A stretch of 64,000 nt of DNA from Spirodela intermedia (lineage: Eukaryota; Streptophyta; Magnoliopsida; Alismatales; Araceae): contig LR746264.1 of the NCBI GenBank assembly GCA_902729315.2, forward strand, positions 3,362,878 to 3,426,877. The letters run 5' to 3'. Under the pieces are notes generated by a model, which saw only the letters and a list, made by a program, of their open reading frames with translations, was not told where the DNA came from and made no database searches. The position numbers and the translations under genes were made by a program. Numbering within the stretch: the stretch's first letter is position 1; each line of letters begins with the position of its first letter. Below, piece after piece: positions 1 through 11,883 of this stretch.

Positions 1-235
1 CAAGTCAGCAATGATTATTGCTCAAAATCTTGTACAATATGATCGGACTAAACACATTAAGATCAATCGATATTTCATCAAAGAAAAGGTAAAAATTGAA
101 GATCTATATCTGATATATGTTGAGACATCATAATAAGTTACCAACATATTCATAAAGAGATTCACAAGACTGATAGTTCAAAAGATTGTGTTCAAGCTAG
201 GTATGGAAAACATCTATATCTAATTTGAGAGGGGG
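1..235 (+). pseudogene. Ty1/copia RNase H C-terminal remnant
   Basis: Plus-strand translation from base 4 gives the end of a copia polyprotein: a DNKSA-type stretch read as KSAMIIAQN, then QYDRTKHIKINRYFIKEK and a degraded ADIFTK-type segment (TNIFIKR), then KLGM. This is the usual RNase H tail followed by the polypurine tract. In-frame stops near base 130 show it is dead. The rest of the element lies to the left of the window. Confidence 0.8.
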
Positions 236-590
236 TGTTTAATGTTCTATGATTTTTCATTCTTTTTTTTTTTTCTTTTCTATTATTCTTCTTGTTAAGT
301 GGATTTATTAGAATTAATGGATCAATTTATATACTAATGTAATGGGCCTGGTCTAGTAAATCATGTAACTTGTATTTAAGTAGAGAGTTGTGATAATCAA
401 AGAATTAATTTGGGTTGCAGGAACCTTACTCCAAAAAGTGGCAATTGAGATCATCTTCTTGGAAGATAAGGATTGTGAAGATGAACTTCTTCATTCTCCA
501 AATGGAACAAACCTCAATCGAGATCAATTATCAATAAAAATAGTTCACTATATTTGAAAATAATTGAGTTTTAATTTCATTGTGTTTTAC
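236..590 (+). mobile_element. Probable 3' LTR of the copia element
   Basis: A purine-rich tract (gagaggggg, about 227-235) is followed directly by TGTTTAATGTTC, the expected PPT to TG start of a 3' LTR. The right end is not certain because the 5' LTR is outside the window; 590 is a guess. The stretch up to about 1120 is AT-rich and shows nothing else I recognise. Confidence 0.5.
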
Positions 591-1119
591 TTTGAAACTC
601 ATGAGATAAGTTTTGTTGACTTTTAGCAAGTTGATTTGACTTTAAAGACTCAACATAACTCACTTTACGTAATTATTCGTCAACTTTAAGAAGGACTATC
701 ATAATGTTGACTATGTCATTATGCCTCTCTTTATGATCAACTTATGAAATAAATTAGTAAAAATATATCATTAAGCATGGTTGAAAATAGTTAACCCTTA
801 GTTTAGTTTAGATCTTACCACATTTGTAAATAGTTAACTCTTAATTTATTCAATACTTCATAAAATCTTATCCATTTTGGCCTTGCCAAGATTAAATTAA
901 CCCTTTTTTTTATAGCACTAATAAATATTATTAGTTTACCCTTTGTTACTATAATTAGACCTTAGATGAATTTAAATGTGTGCCAAATGTTACTATAATT
1001 AAAAATGATAATCCTAAGATTTTAGAATATCATTCAATAAAAAATATTACAAATGAGTAATAACATGTTGCATGTTGACAAAGTAGTGTCAATCAACTAG
1101 GTATTGTGTTTACTAAAAT

Positions 1120-2700
1120 AATCTTATAGAGGTAGACATTGGCAATAATACATCATGGATGACAAATAAAAATGGTGTGGTGAGTGCACAAGATAGTACA
1201 ACACATATATATGGCAGCATGACACACACACCAAGTAGTACATAGCATTTATACAACTAAAGACAATGCACAGATGTGACAGCACAATAGAGGTGCACGG
1301 TGTCACAACGCATGCACACAACAACGAGTCACATACACAAGAAGACATGATATGGAGACCAAAGGTCAGGGAAGTAGATGATGTCACAAGCATGGTGTCA
1401 TCTAATAATTAAATAGTTAATCCCACATCAGAAGTGGGATTAGATAATTGGGTAAAGTTGTTACTAGGCTCATCAAATAGGGACAAATGCTAACAACGTC
1501 ACATTGTGCACGACATACATGAATGTCACGACAGATGTACATGATGGCACAATGTATACTCATGACGCCATGACATGCACACCCGATGGCATGACAAGTG
1601 TGGCCAAAGACATGGGGCACATGTGTAGTGGCACTGTAGAGCCACACATTGTCACATCTCATGCACACAATAGCAAGGTATAAGCACAAGAAGACATGAT
1701 ATGAAAACCAAAGGCAAGGGAAATAGATGACATCATGAGCCATGGGGTCATTTATTGATTATGCAATTCATTTCACATTAAATGTGCGATTAGAAAGCAA
1801 GGTAAATGTGTTATTAGGGTCACCTTATAAGGACAGACCTTGGCAATAATACATCAAGCATGGCAAATAGGCATGGCACAAGAGGTGGACACAATGTTAC
1901 AATGTATACACATAATAAAACGACACACACACATGGTGGCATAAAGTATGCATGGGGCCACGATGTGTGTGGCCAAAGACATGGTGCACATGCATGGCAA
2001 CACAACAAAAGCACATGATGTCATGGTGCATGCATGCAACAACAAGGCACATACACATGATGACATGGTATGAAGACAAAAGGCCATGAAAGTAGATGAT
2101 GTCATGAGCATGGTGTCATCTAATAATTAAATAGTTAATCTCACATCAGAAGTGGGATTAGATAATTGAGTAAAAGTGTTGCTATGATAACCCAATAGGG
2201 ACATACCCTAGCAACAACACATCATGCATAGTAAATAGGCATGTCACGGTGGGCATGCACACAATAGCATGATGTATATGCACAACATCATGACACATGC
2301 ACCTAGTGGCATGAAACATACATGGGTACAAAATAGCAAGACACAAGCACATGAAAATGAGGTATGGACACGAAAGGCCATGGAAGCATATGATGCCATG
2401 ATCATGACATCATCTAGTAATCGTGATTAGACAATTAATCCCACACTAGAAGTGGAATCAGATAGATGAGTAAAGGCGTTATTAGTGTCACCCTATAAGG
2501 ATAGACCTTAGGAATCAAATGTAGTGCGTCATGCATGTCTATCACAATGTGTGTAGCCGAAGAAATGGCACATGGGTGTGGCCTCATAATAAAGACACAT
2601 GGTGTCATAGTGCGTGCATGTAGTAGTAAGACATACACATGAAGACATTATATGGAAACCAAATGCTATAAAACTATATGATGTCACAAACATAGTAATA
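1120..2700. repeat. Degenerate tandem array, unit about 300-370 bp
   Basis: A block including TTAATC(C/T)CACATCAGAAGTG and GATTAGATAATTG(G/A)GTAAA recurs near 1413, 1756 (diverged), 2127 and 2426. Each copy is followed by a run like AATAGGGACA...TAGCAACAACACATCATGCATA and then by CATGGTGGCACAA-type sequence. Spacing is about 343, 371 and 299 bp. Many short frames on the minus strand read similar Cys/His-rich peptides only because they are copies of this unit. No gene is supported here. Confidence 0.7.
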
Positions 2701-5700
2701 GTCTTCATTATCATGAGTTAATAATTAATTAATAATATAGTTTTAGTCTTAATTAATGATAAATAAACTTATATTTATATTAAATTATGAAAAATAGTTT
2801 TTAGTTAGTTAATATAAATTTTTAACTAATTATATGATTTTATGTAAATTTATATAATTCTATTTTTGAGATAAATAAAGAGTAATAAAAAAAGATAGAA
2901 GCATATGATGTCACAAATATAGTGATAAGTTTTCATTATCATGTGTTAATAGTTAATTAATAATATAATTTTAACCTTAGCTTATGATAAGTAGACTTAT
3001 ATTTATGTTGAATTATGAAAATTAATTTTTACTTAGTTAATATAAATTTTTAACTAATTATGTGATTTTATGTGAATTTATAGAATTTTGATAATATTAT
3101 TTTTGAGTGAAATGAAAAGTAATAAAATAAAAGTAGGCTCGAGCAGCTAAAGACCGGTAGGAAAACACATGTCCGTCACTTTTCTTTCACATCACTAGTG
3201 TCTAATGCAAGGTGTGGGACAATGAGTGGTTATACTCACGCAAAAGAGAGGCTTATTGATGTAAAATCTTCTACAATTATATATACCTCTAAAAACTCAT
3301 AAAATAATTGAAGTAGAACTAAACTAGCTTCTCGAAGACTTTTAATAATTTTAATACATAAAATATCCTTCATTAAGAACAAGATACTCTTATGATGTCA
3401 CTTTATGTGAGTATTTGAGTATTTCCTTCACTCATGTAGATAGGCGACTAATAAAGACTTGAATCCTATCACAATTAAAACTCATATTTTTATCTAATTA
3501 AATTATGATTTTTTTTAGATTACTAGTGAATGATTAAGCTATCATAATCACTTAATCATTGACAAAAATCTTGTTAACATGATTCACGAAGTATTGTTAT
3601 TACAATTATCAAATAATTATGGATAAAAAAAACATGAATCTATCGAGTAAATCATCTCCGATTAATCAATGAACAAATCATTATTAGAAAGAAAATAATC
3701 TACTAGGAGATGAGTCATCACTTCTTGAGAACGTATCAGATACGATGAAGAGCCTCCTCTTACTATATGAACAAGAGTATAAAGCTTTTTAAGATATACC
3801 TTACCTTCATTTAACTTATCTCTGTCGAGTAACAACTGCCAAAAAGGTACAAAGTTATTATTTTTTACTATATTGAGCAAAAGTTGCTGGAGACGATTTG
3901 ACAACTCACTTCATTGATTTCTAAACTTTACAAGAAGATGTAGAGATTGTTCACGTCATCTTTATTCAATGAGAGCTTTTGAGAAAAATTACATGACAAT
4001 CTTTCCAAACGCATAAAATTTTGACGATCATTATCGCGAGATTAAAATTTTATATTTTATTCTTTCAGCTTAATTTTTAGTTAATTTAATGATATTTTGT
4101 GTGATTTCATGTTTCAAAACTATTCTATGTTAAATTAAAATTATTCTAGATTTTATAAATCTTAATTTAATAAATTAAATCGTCTATAATCAATTATGTA
4201 AGAATCATAAAGTGAAACTCTATTTTTACTCAATTTACGTTCGTCAAGGCACTAACATCATCGTGACATCTACACTCTTATTTTTCTTTATCACAAATTT
4301 TAATTATTTTTTATTTTCATTTCTTAGTTTAAAACTCATAATAAATCATATTTTTTGCAAAAAATTCTAAAATATTACATGATATTATACTACATTCTTA
4401 TGATCTACTTAGAAAATTTTCACTATTTTTGGATTTTTTATTAAATTATAATTTATATATTTATTTTAAAGTACTTTTTATATATATATATAAAGTATTC
4501 TATTCTAATTTTATAAATATTTAAATTTACATATTTATTATACAATGAGTAAGTCACATAATATCATCTAATGATTAGATAATTAATATGAGAGGAAAGT
4601 GAATAATTAGCAAACATGCTATGAAAATATGGTGTATATCGTTTGCATGGATAATATACATACACATTTAAGCCAAAAGAACTTAATGTGGGCATGATGT
4701 GACCTAGTCATTGTATAAAAAATCTTACAAATTTAAATATTTATAAAATAGAAAATACTAATATTTAGATATTTAGAAGTATTTTTGAAAAAAATATATA
4801 AATTATAATTTAATAAAAGTTCTAAAAATAATAATAATTTTTCAAGCTGATCACATAGATCTAATATAATGTTATGTAATATTTTAATTTTTTTTACAAA
4901 GAATACGATTTTTTATAATTTTTAGACTAAGTAATGAAAATAAAATATATTTTAAATTTACAAAAATAATAATAATGATACAAGCATCAAAATAATGTCA
5001 AGATATATTTTAAAGAGTTTCATACTTATGTCTTCACAATAAAAAAATACTCTTCATCACATCTAGTATGCTCTCAATAGGTGACAACTCGTCTTCTAAT
5101 AGATTGTTCTCTTCTTAATGATAATTTATTTGTTGATTAATTAGAGATGATTTACTCGATAGATTTATAATCATGACATTTTTAGTAATGATGATTTATA
5201 AATTGTGACGAGTTTTTTATCGATGATTGAATAATTATGATGACTTAATCGCTCACTAGTAATTTGTAAGAAAATTATAATTAAATCAGATAAAATATAA
5301 ATTTTAATTCTAATAAAATTCAAACCCTTACTAATCACCCATCTACATAAGAGAGAGTGAAAGAAGTACTTGAATACCTTTATAAAGTGATGTCATAAGG
5401 GTATCATTCTTATAAATAAATGATATTTTATATATTAAAATAATTATAAATGTTTAAAAAGTTAATTTAGTTCCACATCGATAATTTTATATAATTTTGA
5501 GATGTATATATAATAACATAAATTTTACGATCAATAAGCCCCTCTTTTATATGTGTACAACTACTCCTTACCCCACACACGATTGACCACTAGTGATGTG
5601 GAAGGAGAGTGATGCACACGTGTTACTTATTAGACCTTAACCGCTTGAGCCCACTACTTATGGTTTTGTTTGATTATGTTTTTGACTCACTTGTAAGTTT

Positions 5701-5912
5701 GACTAATTGATATATCTACCTTTTTTTTAATATTTATATATTTTTATTCATCTAAAAAATATAATTATAGTAATTTATAAAAATTATATAATTAATTAAA
5801 AATCAAATCAATTAATTAAAAATCAATTTTCATAATATAATACAAACATAAATTTATTTATTATGAGTTAATATTAAAACTAATTATTAATTAATTATTA
5901 ACTGATGAAAAC
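2690..5912. repeat. Long imperfect inverted repeat (foldback-like element)
   Basis: The reverse complement of about 4700-5912 aligns along about 2919-4558. Matching anchors include AGTTTTCATTATCAT at 2919 against 5911-5897, CACATCACTAGTG at 3188 against 5592-5604, ATCTATCGAGTAAATCATCTC at 3637, and TAAATATTTAAATTTAC near 4514 against about 4735. Arm identity looks roughly 70-80 percent by eye. Arm 1 carries about 430 extra bases (about 3815-4245), and its outer end is duplicated in direct orientation (2680-2888 and 2908-3130). The spacer is about 4560-4700. No transposase is visible. A short minus-strand frame at 3662-3904 lies in arm 1 and resembles no known protein. Confidence 0.75.
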
Positions 5913-5948
5913 TTAAAGGCCTCACTTTGCATTGTAACTACTACACAT

Positions 5949-5955
5949 TATATAT
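5949..5955 (+). promoter_or_regulatory. TATA-like box of the GCD1-like gene
   Basis: TATATAT lies about 100 bp before the ATG at 6053. It is followed by a (TC)n tract at about 5989-6004, which would sit in or near the 5' UTR. The assignment rests on position and sequence only. Confidence 0.35.
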
Positions 5956-6052
5956 TCATAACGACTCTTTAGGTATCTGATTCTCGTCTCTCTCTCTCTC
6001 TCTTTATCTGCCTTTAGAGGGTACAAGGAAAGGAGGGTGAGAGCAGAAGAGG

Positions 6053-8551
6053 ATGCTGCGGCTTCTATGGCGGACCCCCTCTTCCCTCCGACGGCCTCGA
6101 CCTTACGATTGCCAAGTTCTTCCCCCATTTTTATCGAGGATGACCTTCTCCAGCTCTAGTTCTCCCCCTTCCTCATCTTCGTCTTCGACTGTGGACGACG
6201 AGTGGAACGACGCGTGGGAGTCGGCGTGGCTTCCGGATGAACTCTCCGGCAAGAACCGTGCGCCATGGGAAACCGATGTGAACTACAGCTCCTCCTCTCA
6301 CCCCGCCGTCGTCCTCCCCTCCGATGCTGACCCCGAGACCAAGGCCTTCGTCGAGGAGATGGAGGAGAGCTGGAATGAGCGCAAGAAGCGTTTTGGGCCC
6401 ACCGCGGTCTCCGTGAAGTCGCGACGGGATGAGGGGCATTCTGTCGAGCAGGTGGAAGGCAAGACAGATGGTGGCAGTGATGATGGAGGAATTGACGAAT
6501 ACAGGCTGAGGAAGCAGAGGATCCACGCGGGCCTGTGGATGAAGGAGATAGAGGCCATGGAGGAGGCGAAACTTGGGAGCTCCAAAGGGGGAGCTGGGGA
6601 CATCGACCGCCTACTTGACTCCTGCTCCGAGTAATGCCATTTACAATTTATGCATACTCCTCTTAGAAGATCATATAAAAATATTTTTAGGGCTGGGATT
6701 CCTAAAATTAATCATTTCACAAGTAGTATTCTCAGCAGGAATTTACTTTCTTGAAGGTCTGTCACTGCCTAAGATTGTCCCTGATCATTTATATTTCTAC
6801 CCTGTTCTTTTTTTTGTCCAACTTTGTTCATCATGTTCATACTGTGTCATACTTGTAGAATTCTTAGATTTGTATTCCGATTTGCAGAATCTTTGACACG
6901 GGTAACGTGGATCTGGATGAGGAAATTTTTGGTGGCACCTCCGAATTCAAGAACAAACCTGATGGATGGGAGTTGACCTCAAGAGCCCAGGATGGCAACA
7001 TCTGGGAGATTTCGCAGCGTGAGGAAGATATCCTCCTCCAAGAGTTTGAGAGGAGGATCGCTTACAGCAAATTTCAGGTAAACCAGGACTTCATTTGCCA
7101 TTTCTGAATCATGCCAGTATGATGAAGAACTAGATCAGAGAAAAAATATACATTCATAGACTGCTTTGTCATATTATTTTAAGAAAACTCGCTCAAGGCA
7201 GTATTTTCTTTTTTATTTTCACTCTACTTTTCTTGGCAGATAAGTTTTCTATTATTCCCCTGGTCTTTGTATTGAAATTCTTGTCACTGGGCTATAGAAT
7301 CCTTCTGTGTTCGTTAGTATTTTTCTGTGTGCATGGATATTCTGATCCCTTGGAAGTCCCAATCCTCCTAGATCTCAATATGGGAGCAATCTTGAAGGAT
7401 ATCTGAAATAAATCAATGGGAAGCAACTTTATTATTAGTTTCATTTAATATTGTTAAAATGTCGAGCATATAATCCTCATTCTTTTGCAAATTCGAATCC
7501 ATTACTCCTGAGAAATATATTTTCATTATGCAATATTCCAGTACTCCTGGGAAAGTTTAAATTTATGTCCCTGAATCCTTCCACCCTCATAAATCTTGCC
7601 GTCTTCAGAAATATTTACATTTTTGTAAGGTCTCTGAAAACTTTTTTTTTTTGGCAAGATCATGACTTTTGGACATCTCAGCATGATGAAAAGTTGCTCA
7701 AAATGTCACTATATTTTAAAATATAATCCATTTTCTTGAGAAATAAATCGTATTGCCTTTTCTTATTGCAGAATCTTTACTTGTAGTTCAAATTTTTTCT
7801 GTCTTGACATATTCACAGAAGAATGATTACCCTTTTTGGATTATCTCAATACGCTGAAAGTGGAGAAGAAAGAAAGGTTCACGCTTGGTTTAATCATATT
7901 ACATCAGGAAAACACGCTCAAGATATTGCTTTATTTTTCATTTATAATCCGAATTTCTGGGCGAAATGAATAGTTTCCCATTCAGTGTTTTATCGCTGTA
8001 GAATCTTTCTATGGTATAATTAGTGGAAGATTCTTCCCATTATGATGAAATAAAAAATATTACAGAATTCTTCCTACACATATTTATGACGTCATAAATG
8101 GAATTTTGCTTAAAATGCTGCATCGTTTAAGAACATTCCATCCATTTTTCTCAGTAAATAAATCGTTCAGTATTTTTCATAATTTTCTCCCCGAGATATT
8201 ATTATTTTTATTAATCCGTTGAACTGAGGATCTTGCATATTTTTATCAGATCATAATCGGAAAACTCACTAATATTCCCAGATATTTTTGTCAACAACTT
8301 TATTTCATTTGCCGTGGAGATTATTGATTTCTATAAATGAGCAGATAGCGAGCTTCATCAAGTCCCACATATTTAGCCGGCGGCGGCCAATCGATGGTTG
8401 GAAGTACATGATCGAGGAGCTGGGCCCCAATGCAAGGAGAGGAAAGGGCAGCGCCCAGAGGCTGCCAGCCTTGGCCGACCCCTCCATGCAGCCCTTCAGG
8501 GAGGAGAAGACCGCCATAGGAGACCACCTCTCCTCCTTCAAAGGGAGGTGA
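6053..8551 (+). CDS. GCD1: GAMETE CELL DEFECTIVE 1-like mitochondrial protein
   Basis: Three exons: 6053-6630, 6888-7077 and 8345-8551, joined with GT-AG introns in phases 2 and 0, giving 324 aa. The N-terminus is rich in Arg, Leu and Ser and lacks early acids, as in a mitochondrial presequence. It is followed by DEWNDAWESAWLPDEL, RKQRIHAGLWMKEIEAMEEA, DIDRLLDSCSEIFDTGNVDL (which spans the first junction), and a C-terminal FQIASFIKSHIFSRRRPIDGW and MIEELGPNARRGKGS block. As I recall them, these match the plant GCD1 family, a mitochondrial protein needed for gamete cell fate in rice and Arabidopsis; its biochemical role is not known to me. The start is the first ATG after a (TC)n leader. The second intron is 1.27 kb and AT-rich. 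Confidence 0.8.
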
Positions 8552-8676
8552 AGCTCCCATCACCGATGGCGGATCTCCTCATGCAGTGGACACCGATGTT
8601 AATGGAGTGGGCAAAAACTGTGCTTGCCCTTCACCAAAGCAGATGAGAGAAGGTGGATGCCATTCACACAGCTTTA

Positions 8677-8763
<87 letters not shown>

Positions 8764-8767
<4 letters not shown>

Positions 8768-8893
8768 AGATGGAATGCTTTGAGAATGTTGTGTTGCATT
8801 GTTCTATCTCTGCTTTTGTATCTTGTGATTTTGCTTTATTTTGGCAGAAATGGTGAAGTGGGTTCGGAAGGTGGCTGCAATCTGGAGAGCTTT

Positions 8894-8930
<37 letters not shown>

Positions 8931-9190
8931 GGAGAGATGGAATGCTTTGAGAATGTTGTGTTGCATTATTTTCTCTCTACCTTTGTATCTTGTGATTTTG
9001 CTTTATTTTGGCAGAAATGGTGAGGTGGGTTTGGAAGGTGGCTGCAATCTGAAGAGCTTTAGAGCGAGAGAGAGAGAGAGAGAGAGTTTTGAGAATGTCG
9101 TGTTGCATTGTTCTATCTCCGTAATTATCTCCTGTGATTTTGTTTTATTTTGGCAGAAGTGGTGTGGTGGGATTGGAAGGTGGCTGCACT
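8764..9190 (+). repeat. Three tandem copies of a (GA)n-anchored unit
   Basis: A unit containing TGCTTTGAGAATGTTGTGTT, then GATTTTGCTTTATTTTGGCAG, then GGTGGCTGCAATCT(G)GA and a GA tract occurs at about 8764, 8931 and 9086 (spacing about 169 and 141 bp). It lies between the GCD1-like and DUF952 genes. The first copy is preceded by a pure (GA)n run at about 8682-8756. Each copy carries a sequence resembling a 3' splice site (tttattttggcag). Confidence 0.85.
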
Positions 9191-9433
9191 CTAAGCTAGA
9201 GTCTCTCTCTCCTGATCATTAGATCTCCGTCTCTGGTAAGTTTGGATTATTTTCATATATTTTAAAAACGATAAGTCATTTGAGCTCGTCCATATCTACA
9301 TCTGGATGATTTCTAATAACAATTATTACTGGGTTTTTTGGGCTTCATCTTCAGATACCCATCTTATATTCCTTCTTCCCCGAAGTGGCTCCTTCTCTGA
9401 CGCAAATCGTCGGACATCTGGGTGGGGAGGAAG

Positions 9434-10908
9434 ATGGCGAGCAGGACCCCGTCCCCGGAAGGAGGGGAGGCGTTCGTCTACAGGGTGAGCACCGCCGAGG
9501 AATGGGAGGAGTTGCAGAGCAAGGGGGCCACCCTCGGCCGCGATCTCGACCGCCGCACCGGCTGCATCCACCTCTGCACCCTCCGTCAGGTCAGATTCCC
9601 GCTTCTCCCCTTGCCGGTTCTTGCATGCTCAGATCTGCGCTTGGAGGATCTTGGTGGTCCTCCTAGGGTTCTTGAATCTCATTCTGGTCCCATCGACCCC
9701 TGCAATTCCGTAATGGAAAGGGAGAAGGAAGTAGGGTTTCCTCGCCATTTCACCCATGATCAGATCTGCGCTTGGAGGATCTCGGTAGTCCTCTTAGGGT
9801 TCTTAAATCTCATTCTGGTCCCACCGACCCCTGCCAGGCCGACTCCACCGTCCGGAAGGGGGAAGGAAGTCGTGTTTCCTCGCCATTTCTTCCATGATCA
9901 GATCTGAGTTCGGAGGATCCTGTTGGTCCTCCTAGGGTTCTTGAATCTCATTCCGGTCCCACCGACCCCCGCAAGTCCGATGCTAGCATCTGGAAAGGGG
10001 AAGGACCTGGGGTTTCCTCGCCATTTCTTCCATGATCAGATCTGCAGTTGGGGGATCTCGATGAATCTTGTCCCTTTTTCTTGAATTTCATTGCATTCGT
10101 GGGAAAATCAGTAGTTCATCCAATTATTGTGCCTGCTACGGAGATCTGGGCGGATTCCTGAGGTTCTGCAGTTTGGGATTCTGCAGGTGAAGATGGTTCT
10201 GCAGAACCATTTCAAGGGGAGAGAAGATCTTTACCTGCTTCAGATTGACACCAGTAAGGTACCAAGAACCCATCTAGATGCTCTCTTCACGCGGAAAATT
10301 TGCCAATAATTTTATTTTTTTTTAAATGTAGAATACGTCTGGCATATTTTTCTTGGATGCTTTAAAAAGTTATAATTAACTCCCCTTTGACTTTTCTGCG
10401 TCAACTCACTCTAAAGTTTGTTGTTATATATATTATCGAGGAAAAAGAAGATATTTCTTCGGTTGTACTTGGAGAACCCATTTTAAGCCTCCGTTACGGA
10501 GAAAGATGACGGCAAAAATCAGAGTTTTTTATGTTTAACTTTTTAAATTTCAACACTAGTCAACTCCTTTTGACTGAATTGGGTCAACTTTTTCAAAAAA
10601 TTGTCAACCCCTTTTACGTTTTTGTTGGGATCTCCATGTCTAAATATCAAAATAATCCTATTTACTTCTATAATTATTATAATTAATTAATTAATTAATT
10701 CCATTTGAGTTTCATAATAATTATTATTATGATTATTATGCAGCTAGGGGATGGGCTGGTTTATGAAGCCGTGGACGAGTCCAATAGCTTCCCGCACTTC
10801 TACGGCCCGTCCAGAAGCTTCGACCCACTGCGGCTTGGCGCCGTCACCACGTCAGAGAAGCTGCGGCCGCAGGTCAACGGGCAGCTGACTTGCGGCTTTC
10901 TGAGTTGA
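9434..10908 (+). CDS. DUF952 domain protein
   Basis: Three exons: 9434-9589, 10187-10258 and 10744-10908, both introns in phase 0, giving 130 aa. FVYRVSTAEEWEELQSKG, GRDLDRRTGCIHLCTLRQ, LQNHFKGREDLYLLQIDTSK and LGDGLVYEAVDESNSFPHFY then GPSRSF follow the DUF952 pattern along the whole chain, so this is essentially a single-domain protein of normal length. The GCIHLC segment corresponds to the conserved G-x-I-H-(L/F) motif. The family is found in bacteria and plants; some annotations link it loosely to glutathione S-transferase-like folds, and I know of no proven activity. No signal peptide is apparent, so a soluble protein is likely. Intron 1 carries a tandem repeat. Exon 1 stays open past its donor, so intron retention would change the C-terminus. 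Confidence 0.85.
9625..10065 (+). repeat. Tandem repeat in intron 1 of the DUF952 gene, unit 131-138 bp
   Basis: The motif CATGATCAGATCTG starts copies near 9625 (diverged at its left end), 9756, 9894 and 10032. Each is followed by GGAGGATC..GGT(A/G)GTCCTC, TAGGGTTCTT(G/A)AATCTCATT, CCCACCGACCCC and then GGTTTCCTCGCCATTTC. The fourth copy is partial. Confidence 0.85.
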
Positions 10909-11151
10909 CCATGTCCTTTAGGAAACGGGGCCATTATGGGCCCAGTTACTGGTCTGGGCCTGGGCCCCCAAATCTAGAAATATAAATTATCCCCAATTTT
11001 GTTTGAAGAGTAAAATCTTTTTTTTCATGATGGATCATAACTCAAGCTCAAAAAGTTTATAATAATAAAAAAGAGAGTTTAGACTTAGGGACCCACTCCA
11101 AAATAATTATTTTATTTTTTGGTAAATCGCCCAGTGTCGACAATTATGTGA

Positions 11152-11192
<41 letters not shown>

Positions 11193-11590
11193 CCCTCCCT
11201 CTCTCTCTCTGTAAATGGACCCGACAAAGGTGGGTAAGGTCTGGAAAATGAGAGAGAGAGAGAGAGAGAGAGACGCGTGGCTCTCAGATAGTGACGTGGC
11301 CAGGGCTGGTGGTCTTACCTGGTCTACAGGCTCGGGATTGAAACGGGCCCAGCCCAGAGCCTGTCGTACGGGTGCAAAAGAAAAGAGTATCTCGATTGCC
11401 TCGGCTGACGTGGACACCTAGAGGCACGTGCTCAAGTTATGACGTCTCACGTGCTGAGGGGCAGTTGGGGGAATTTCTCGAGGGAGTAGTGGAAGAGAAA
11501 TGACATTCTCCGTTGTTTTGGGGTCCTTAAAGGGTATTTATGGTCTTTAGAGTATAAGGCGCCTGCCTTATTGGAAATTTCCTATTATCT
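10909..11590. other. Spacer with promoter-like elements of the YTH gene
   Basis: No coding signal of its own is seen. It holds two pyrimidine/purine microsatellites (CT at about 11154-11190, GA at about 11250-11272). It also holds GGGCCCAGCCCA at about 11346, a pair of site II-type (TGGGCC/GCCCA) elements typical of promoters of constitutively expressed plant genes, plus CACGTG cores near 11426 and 11449. TATA-like tatttat lies at about 11535. Confidence 0.4.
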
Positions 11591-11644
11591 CTCTCGCTCC
11601 CCACTCTTCACCTCCCCTCCTTCAATTGGGAGTTCTTTCTCCGG

Positions 11645-11682
<38 letters not shown>

Positions 11683-11883
11683 GATCAAATTTGCCTCTTG
11701 TGCAGTTCTTTTGGGATCGGGTTTTAGGGTTCGTCCTGGTGGCCGCCTTGGATTCGCTGGGCGGGAAGATGGCACAGAGGGACGCGTTGCGGGTGGGAAA
11801 GTCTGGGGCCTTTTCTTCTCGCTTGCTCCCCGTGGGCTCGGTTTCCGGCATGGCTTGAAATAACGGTTTGCTCTACTATATAG
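11590..11883 (+). promoter_or_regulatory. Putative 5' UTR exon of the YTH gene with an upstream ORF
   Basis: A (CT)n tract at about 11649-11681, of a kind common in plant leaders, precedes an ATG at 11769 that opens a 29-codon upstream ORF ending at 11858. A good donor (tatatag before gtaggt) follows at 11884. A second possible leader exon, 12800-12841, is bounded by caatcag and gtatcc and holds another ATG at 12821. Spliced to the next exon, that ATG would give a 12-codon frame ending in a stop before the main ATG at 13360. Transcription start and splicing are inferred. Confidence 0.45.

Noticed and set aside
1124-2714. Overlapping minus-strand frames rich in Cys and His
   Set aside because: They are copies of one tandem repeat unit read in different phases, with no conserved frame or domain.
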